This document shows, one piece after another, positions 43,001-52,000 of a stretch of DNA of 64,000 nt. A program made the translations under genes and the position numbers. The first letter of the stretch is position 1, and every line of letters begins with the position of its first letter. The stretch is from Cytophagaceae bacterium ABcell3 (GTDB lineage: Bacteria; Bacteroidota; Bacteroidia; Cytophagales; Cytophagaceae). The notes beneath the pieces were generated by a model. That model saw only the letters and a program-made list of their open reading frames with translations. It searched no databases and was not told the origin of the DNA. Location of the stretch: positions 1,820,584-1,884,583 of the forward strand of contig CP133159.1 of assembly GCA_030913385.1 (NCBI GenBank). Direction: 5' to 3'.

Positions 43001-46000
43001 GATGTAACTATTTGTGCCGACTCTGCTCACGTAGCTATAAGCGGTTCGGTCACTGTAGCTTCAGGTGGAAGGTGGTCTTCTTCTGGAACAGGAACTTTTG
43101 CGCCTAACAACACAACTCTTGATGCCAGATATTATCCGTCGTCGGCGGATACTGCTGCCGGAGGTGTTGTGCTAACCTTATTAACCACCGGAAATGGGAC
43201 TTGTAATCCTGTTACGGATGAATTAGAAATAACTATTAACCCAGTGCCGGTAGTAGATGCTGGTGATAATTTGACTATTTGTGCTGATGCCGAAGGAGCT
43301 GTGTTAAATGGTTCTGTTTTACACGCTGATGGCGGTGTTTGGTCTTCGTCAGGAAGTGGATCTTTTGTTGATGCGAATGATTTAGGTACTATGTACGAGC
43401 CTTCTTTTGATGACATGGAAGCTGGTGTGGTCATGCTGACGCTTACAAGTACCGGTAACGGAATGTGTAACCCTGTTAATGATAGGACTGAACTAGTAGT
43501 TACTCCTGCACCTACTGTTGATGCGGGTGGTGATATTACTGTCTGTGCTGATGCTGGTACGGTTTCAATGAACGGAGCTGTTACAGTTGCTTCTGGTGGT
43601 CAGTGGACAACCAGCGGTACAGGTACTTTTGATGATGATGATAGTCTAAATGCAACCTATACACCTTCTCAATCTGATATTGATAATGGCTCTGTTGTAC
43701 TTACCCTTACAAGTACTGGAAATGGAAACTGTAACCCGGTTACAGATGAACTGACTTTAACTATCACACCAGCACCTGTGGTTAATGCTGGAGAAGATTT
43801 AACTGTGTGCGGCGATTTAGAAGATGTGCAGCTTGATGGTTCAGTGACAGTAGCTAGTGGTGGCCAATGGACTTCTTCTGGTTCAGGTTACTTTACACCT
43901 AATGCTTCTGCTCTAGATGCTGTTTACCACCCTTCTGCTTCAGATGTGACCAACGGAGGTGTTACACTTAGTTTGCGCTCAACGGGCAATGGTACTTGTA
44001 ATGCTGTAGAAGATCAAATGGAATTGACCATTACTCCTGTGCCAGTAGTTGATGCAGGAGATGACATGGCCGTATGTGCCAATAATGCCGACATTCAACT
44101 GAATGGCTCTGTTACTGTGGCCACAGGTGGTGAATGGTCAGGTGGGGCAGGTACCTTCTCGCCTGATGCTTCTGCCTTGGATGCAGTTTATACGCCTTCT
44201 GCTGATGAGATCGAAGAAGGAACTGTTACACTTATGCTTACTTCTACAGGTAATGGAACTTGTAACCCTGTTTCTGATTATGTGACATTTACAATCACAC
44301 CAGCCCCTGTGGTTAATGCTGGAAATGATAGAAACATATGTGCAAACAATTCAACTGTTAATCTTAATGGATCTGTCACGATTGCACAAGGTGGAGAATG
44401 GAGTGGAGGCGAAGGTGTGCTCACGCCAAATAGAGAGTCTCTATCAATTGCCTACACACCTTCTCAGGCAGAGATTGACAATGGTTATGCTTTACTGACC
44501 CTTACAAGCACAGGCAATGGAAACTGTGCGCCTGTTAGTGATGAGGTAAGGTTGAATATATCTCCTGCCCCTGTAGTTGATGCAGGAGCCGACCAAGTTG
44601 TGTGTGCTAATAATGCTGATGTACAATTGGAAGGAAGCTTTGAAAATGCAGGCGGTGTAGTTTGGTCTGGGGGGACTGGGTCTTTTGCTCCTAATGCCAA
44701 TGATCCAAACGCTGTTTACTACCCATCGGGTGATGATATCGCTGCGGGGCAGGTAACGCTAACCTTAAGGTCAACCGATAACGGTAACTGCTTGGAAGTT
44801 TGGGATGAGATGGAAATTACCATTACACCAGCTCCTGTGGTAGATGCAGGAAATAGTCAAACGATATGTGCGGATGCTTCTGGAATTCAGCTTGAAGGTT
44901 CTGTTACGGTAGCTACTGGTGGTGAATGGTCAACTTCCGGAACAGGAACTTTCAATCCAGGGCCAGACGATTTGAATGCTGTTTACGTGCCTTCGGATAG
45001 CGATATTGCTTCTGGCGGGGTGTCTTTTGTCCTTACTTCTACTGGTATGGGGGACTGTAATGCGGTAACTGATAATGTTTCCGTCACCATTACGCCAGCA
45101 CCTACTGTTAATGCAGGTTCTGATAGAAATGTTTGTGCAGATGTATCTTCAGTATCTTTGAACGGATCTGTTACCGTTGCTACTGGTGGAGCATGGACTA
45201 CTTCCGGTAGTGGTACATTTACGCCAAATGCTAATACGTTAGGGGCTAGTTATGTGCCTTCTGCTGCTGATACCGCTGCTGGAAATGTTACACTTACCCT
45301 GACCACTACAGGGAATGGTCTTTGTAATGCGGTGTCTGATGATATGCTTATGAGCTTCCAGCCTAAACCTGTAGTAAATGCAGGTTCGGATGTAACAGTT
45401 TGTGCCGATGTTGATGATATTCTGTTAGATGAAGCTACTGTTGCCAATGCTTCTGGGGGGAGATGGGCTACTGATGGAACGGGTAGCTTTGTCCCTAATG
45501 CTTTTGACATCAATGCCACATATGTTTTCTCAGACAATGATAAAGAAAGGGGATATGTCCGGTTGACATTAGCTTCAGAGGGTAACGGTTTGTGTGAGGA
45601 GGTTACCGACCAAATCCGGGTAAATATTACCCCTGCGCCAACTGTCAATGCAGGTCCTAACCGGACTATATGTGCCGGGGGAAGCGTTAACCTTAACGGT
45701 ATAGTCACAGTGGCATCAGGAGGTGTATGGTCTACGTCCTCTGGAACGGGCACTTTCTCTGATCCGAACAGTTTGAGTACAACTTTTACACCTACCGCAG
45801 CTCAAGTGGCAGCTGGGCAGGTGGTAATCAGGTTGACTACTACAGGAAACGGTACTTGTAACCCTGTTTCTGATAATATGGTGTTGACCATTCAGCCTCA
45901 ACCTGTAGTAAGTGCAGGATTTAACCAAACTGTTTGTGAGACTGTTTCTGCTATCCAATTGAATGGTTCTGTTCAGAATGCCTCAGGTGGGTTATGGACG

Positions 46001-49000
46001 ACTACAGGCACAGGTACATTTTCTCCTGATGCCAATGCTTTGGATGCAGAGTATATACCTTCTGCTGAAGATAAACAAGCAGATATGGTCACGCTTACAT
46101 TGACTTCTGTTGGGAACTCGCCTTGTAGTGCTGTTTCGAGAAATATTATTATTAGGTTTTCAAGGCAACCAACTGTGGATGCTGGATCTGCTACCATTTG
46201 TTCTAACTCATCCAGTGTTCCTTTGAGTGCTACTTTTGAAAATGCCGGAGGTGTGACATGGACAACGAGTGGTTCGGGAACTTTTTCTCCCTCTGCAACT
46301 TCAGCTAGCCCTTCGTATAGACCTTCCGCCGGTGATGCGGCTGATGGTAGTGTGACTATCACTGTGGCTACCAGGGAAAACGGTGGGTGTGAAGCGGCAA
46401 CGCAAGACATTCTTATCAGCATTGTTCCACCGCCGACCGCTGATGCCGGAACAGACCAAATAGTTTGTGCCAATAATCCAGAGGTGCCACTTTCAGGGTC
46501 AGTTGGCGGCACTGCAACTGGTGGTAGATGGACTTCTTCTGGAGGAGGAAGCTTTACGCCAAGTAATGAATCGCTCAACGCTTCTTATAGGCTTTCGGCG
46601 GTAGATAGAAGTAACGGTTTTGCCGAGCTGACTTTGACTACTACAGGTACAGGGGAATGTGCTTCTGTGTCAGATAGAATGCGTATTACCGTTACGCCTG
46701 CGCCTACTGCCAATGCGGGACCCGATAAGACTGTTTGTGCGGATACGGCCGGAGTAGAGCTTTCGGGTGCTGTAACCATAGCGGATGGTGGTACTTGGAC
46801 AACCTCTGGTAACGGTACTTTCTCAGATCCTGATGCCTTGAACACCACCTATATTCCTGACGAAGGGGAGGAAGGTGAAGTGATTTTGACCTTAACGACT
46901 ACAGGTAACGGAAACTGTGTCCCTGTTTCTGATCAGATGACATTGACTATTGAGCCCGCTCCTACCGTCAATGCTGGTAATGATGTCACCATATGCTCTG
47001 ATAATGAATTTATGATCTTTACCGCTAATGTAACAGGTGCGACCGAAGGTGTATGGACGAGCTCTGGTGAAGGTTCGTTTAACACGAACTATGCAAATAA
47101 GTTTAGAGCTTCATATGCTTTCACAGAAGATGATTATGAGAATGGCGAGGTGACTTTGACCTATACCACTACAGAGCAAGGATTGTGTAAGCCAGTTTCT
47201 GATGATAAGGTTATTACCTTAAACCCAGCCCCAACAGTAACTGCTGGGGCGGCCAATGTTTGTGCTGACAGTGATATAATACCTGTAAATGGTGATTATA
47301 CTATTGCTGGCGGAGTTATTTGGACTACTTCTGGTGCAGGAACATTTGGTGATCCATCAGATCCAATTACCAACTATTATGTTGACCCTGCCGATAGAGA
47401 TTCTGGTACAGTTATTTTGACCATTACTACTATTGATAATGACTTATGTATGGAAGTCTCTGATTCCATCATTATTAACTTTGGAGACATACCAGTTGCT
47501 GATGCTGGTCCTGATCAGGTGGTATGTGCCAATAATGCCGTAGTTACTTTGGATGGCAATTCCAGTACGGGGGCTGCTAACTGGAGTTCTTTAGGTAGTG
47601 GATCATTTAGTGATGAAGAGGATTTTAATGCTTCCTATATACCTTCTTCAGCAGATACTGCCGCTGGGTATGTAGACTTAGTGCTTACAACCCTGGACAA
47701 CGGATTCTGTAGCGCTGATACAGATACCATGCGTATTACCATTACTCCGGCTCCTTATGTGAATGCTGGACCTGCAGTTATATGTGCCAATGCCGGTTCT
47801 GTTGATCTTGATGCGACAATAACAGTGGCTTCGGGTGGGGTTTGGAGTACTCCTGATGGTACAGGTGATTTTGGTGATGAAAACAGTTTGCTTACTACCT
47901 ATACCTTAAGCGCTGCTGATGAAGGCCGGGAGTTTGTAACTTTGGTGCTTACTTCTGTTGGTAATGGTGACTGTAACCCTGTTTCTGATACTATTATATT
48001 AAATATAGCTCCTCCGCCAACTGCCGATGCTGGTGATGACCAAGTGGTATGTGCGGATACAGATGGTGTACAATTGGCAGGAGTGGTTTCTGGTGCTGAT
48101 GGTGGCACGTGGACAACATCAGGTTCGGGTGCTTTTGACGATGGGGATCTTTTAGATGCTGTTTATCACCCATCTGCTGAAGATACAACCTCTGGAATGG
48201 TGACCCTTACCTTAACTACTACAGGAAATGGTAACTGTTTTCCTGTCAGTGATTCTCTTGAACTGATATTGACGCCTGCGCCTACTGTAGATGCCGGGCC
48301 TGCTATCGTTTGTGCCAATAATGGTACAATTGATTTGGAAGGTACTTTTACTGTGGCAAGTGGTGTGATATGGACTACTACAGGAGATGGTGATTTTGGA
48401 AATCCTGCAGATGCCATTACTACATATACTTTAGGTAGTGGTGACGTAAATGAAGAGTTTATTACCATAACAATAACTACCACAGGAAACGGCGACTGTA
48501 AGGCTGTTTCAGATGAGATTACACTATATATAGCAGATCCTCCTGTGGCAGAGGCAGGTCTTGATCTGACTGTTTGTGCTGATACCGCTCAGATTGAGCT
48601 TGATGGCTTTATTGGTGGTGCCGGTGGTGGCGAGTGGTCGAGTTCCGGTACTGGTACTTTTGGAAATGTTAATGACTTGACAACTGCTTACATTCCTTCC
48701 GCAGAGGATACAGCCTCAGGTAGGGTAGTATTAACCCTTTCTACTATTGATAATGGCAATTGTAATGCCGTACATGATTCAATAGAAGTAATCATTACGC
48801 CAGCCCCAGTTATTAGTGCAGGTCCTGATAAAACAGCCTGTGCCGATGAAGATATACTTTCTTTGACAGGGTCTGTGACAGTGGCAAGCCAGGTGAGGTG
48901 GACAACTTCTGGAACTGGTACCTTTACGGATGCTAACAATGTGCTTTCGGAATACCAGCCCTCTGAGGAAGATAAGGAAGCTGGAAGTGTGACATTGACT

Positions 49001-52000
49001 CTTGAGACACTGGAACAAGGTGACTGTAAGCCTGTGTCTGACGCAATGGTATTGACCATCTTGCCTGTTCCTGTAGTGGACGCAGGTGCGGAGTCGATTT
49101 GTTCTGACAATACTGGTGTACAGTTAAATGGGATGGTGGAAAATGCTGGCGGTGCTGTTTGGACCACTACCGGAACTGGAAGCTTTGCACCTAACGCTTC
49201 AAGGATAGACCCAATTTATATTCCTTCTGATGATGATCGGGCTAATGGGTCTGTAGAGTTGACCATCACCTCTACTCAAAATGGAAGGTGTCAGGCTTAC
49301 TCAGATAACCTTACGCTTTATATAAGCCCTACACCTGCTGCAGATGCTGGGCCAGATGTAGAGATTTGCGCCAATAGTGGTGGCGTACAGTTGAGTGGTG
49401 CTGTGGCCAATGCGCCAGGTGGTGTATGGACGACCAGTGGTTCAGGAACTTTCGATCCTTCAGAGACAGATCTTGATGCTTTTTATGTGCCTTCTGGTGC
49501 TGATACAATTGCGGGCTCTGTGGTGCTGAGGTTGACTACCGCCGGAATGGAACCTTGTATTCCTGCTTATGACGAAATGACTTTGAGCTTTACTCCTGCG
49601 CCTATTGCTGTTGTTAATGCCGGAGAAGATACTACCTTGTGTTTTACTAACCCAGAGGTGCCGTTACAAGGATTTATTTCGGTGGCTACTGGCGGTATGT
49701 GGGAAACAACTAATGGAACTGGTTTCTTTACGCCTAACCAGTACAGCATGGAGGCAACTTATATCCCTTCGGAAGAAGACATTGATAATGGTGAAATAGA
49801 ATTGGTGTTGAGGACTACGGGTAATGGAGATTGTATTCCTGTTACAGATACGATGGTAGTTACTTATCTACCTAGACCAAGAGCAAATGCCGGGGATGAT
49901 TTTAGTGTGTGTGCTGATTTTGATGAAATTCAGTTGGATGGGGAAACAGAAAATGCTCCTGGAGCTATGTGGTCTACCTCTGGTTCTGGATATTTCTCTG
50001 ACCCAGAAAATCCTGCCACATCATACATTCCTAGTGAAGACGATAAAGATGATGGCTTTGTTATATTGACCTTGTTTACTACTGGTAATGTGGCCTGTGA
50101 TGAGGTGTTTGACAATGTGCGGGTGACCATTGACCCTGCGCCAGAAGTAAATGCTGGGCGTAATGTCACTGTATGTGCAGACGCTGGTGGTGTGCCATTA
50201 AATGGTTCTGTAAAAGTAGCCGGTGGTGGTGAATGGTCTGTCGTTTCAGGTAATGGAACTTTTTCAGACGTCAATGACTTAGCTGCTACTTATTACCTTT
50301 CGTCTGATGATAGTCTGGCAGGTTCTGTAACGCTGAGGTTGACTACTATTGATAATGACCTATGCCAGCCTGTATATGATGAGGTGGTTATTACCATCAC
50401 TGATGCGCCTACCATTTTTGCTGGCGACCCTCAAACGGTGTGTGGGGATGTGGGTAGTGTAGCATTGAATGGTAATGTAACCGTAGCATCTGGTGCTTCT
50501 TGGACTTCTTCAGGTTCTGGTAGTTTTGCGCCTGGTTCCAATGCCTTAAATGCCTCTTACTATCCATCTCAATTAGATATAGAAGCCGGGAGTGTTGAAT
50601 TGGTATTAACCAGTACAGGCAATGGTACTTGTAGCGCTGTTTCTGATGTTATGGATTTGACCATAACGCCTATCCCTGAAGTCGACCCAGGAGAAAATAT
50701 GGTGATATGTCGTGATAGAGATGAAATTCAATTAAGTGGAAATGTAGAAGTGGCTACAGGTGGACAATGGTCTACCAATGGCAGTGGTACATTCTCAGAC
50801 CCTACAGATCTTAATGCTATTTACTTCCCTTCTGATGCGGATAAAGCTTCGGGACAGGTCATACTTACATTGGTTTCTACAGGAAATGGGCTTTGTAACC
50901 CTGTTTCTAGAAATATGAGAATTGACTTTACTCCAGCTCCTACTGTCAATGCTGGTCAAAACAGAACAGTATGTGCTGATATTGCAGGTGTTCAACTGGG
51001 CGGATCTGTTACTGTGGCTACTGGCGGTGTTTGGTCTTCTACAGGGTCTGGAACTTTCTCGCCTAGCGAAGATGATTTAAATGCAGTTTATATACCATCT
51101 GATGATGATCGTAATTCTACTGGTGTAACATTGACATTGACTACTACAGGCAATGGTATATGTAACCCTGTCTCATCATCAATTAACGTAACCATTACAC
51201 CGGCGCCTACCGTTGATCCAGGCGATGATGTAACGGTTTGTGCTGATATAGATGAAGTAGCTTTAAATGGAGATGTTACAGTTGCCACTGGCGGAGCTTG
51301 GACCTCAAGCGGATCTGGTTCATTTACACCAGATACATATTCGCTGAATGGAGCCTATATCCCATCTTCTCAAGATAGGGCCAATGGTAGTGTTGTGCTT
51401 ACGCTTACCACAACAGGAAACGGTACTTGTAACCCAGTGGTAGACCAGAAAACTATTACTATAACTCCTGCGCCTACAGTTGATGCAGGAAGCAATGTAA
51501 CGGTGTGTGGCAACAATGCTGAAGTTGCTTTGGACGGTGCCGTTACGGTTGCTACTGGCGGTAGATGGACTGGCGGAAATGGCACTTTTAGCCCTAACAA
51601 TGAAACATTGGACGCTGTTTACACGCCATCTGCTTCAGAAATTGCTGCTGGCCAAGTAAACTTGAGCCTTACTACTACTGGAAATGGTACTTGTAATGCG
51701 GTTAGGGATAACATGAGAATTACCATTACGCCAGCGCCTACAGTAGATGCAGGACGAAATAGGACTGTATGCGGTAATAATGCTGATGTACAACTTTCAG
51801 GAACTGTTACAGTGGCCACAGGTGGTAGATGGACTGGCGGTACTGGTATTTTTATTCCTTCTAGAAATGTTCTTAACCCTGTTTATAGGCCTTCTGCTGC
51901 AGAGATCGCTGCTGGTACTGTTACATTGAGGTTGACTTCAACTGGCAATGGTGATTGTAATGCAGAAACCTCAACTGTTGATATTACTATTACTCCTGCG

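Noticed and set aside
45973-46578. Long minus-strand open frames of 60-200 codons throughout the giant adhesin gene
   Set aside because: They recur at the same phase of many repeat units and encode low-complexity Pro/Ala/Val/Ser-rich sequence, which is the antisense reading of the repeat. They have no start signals or family features of their own.
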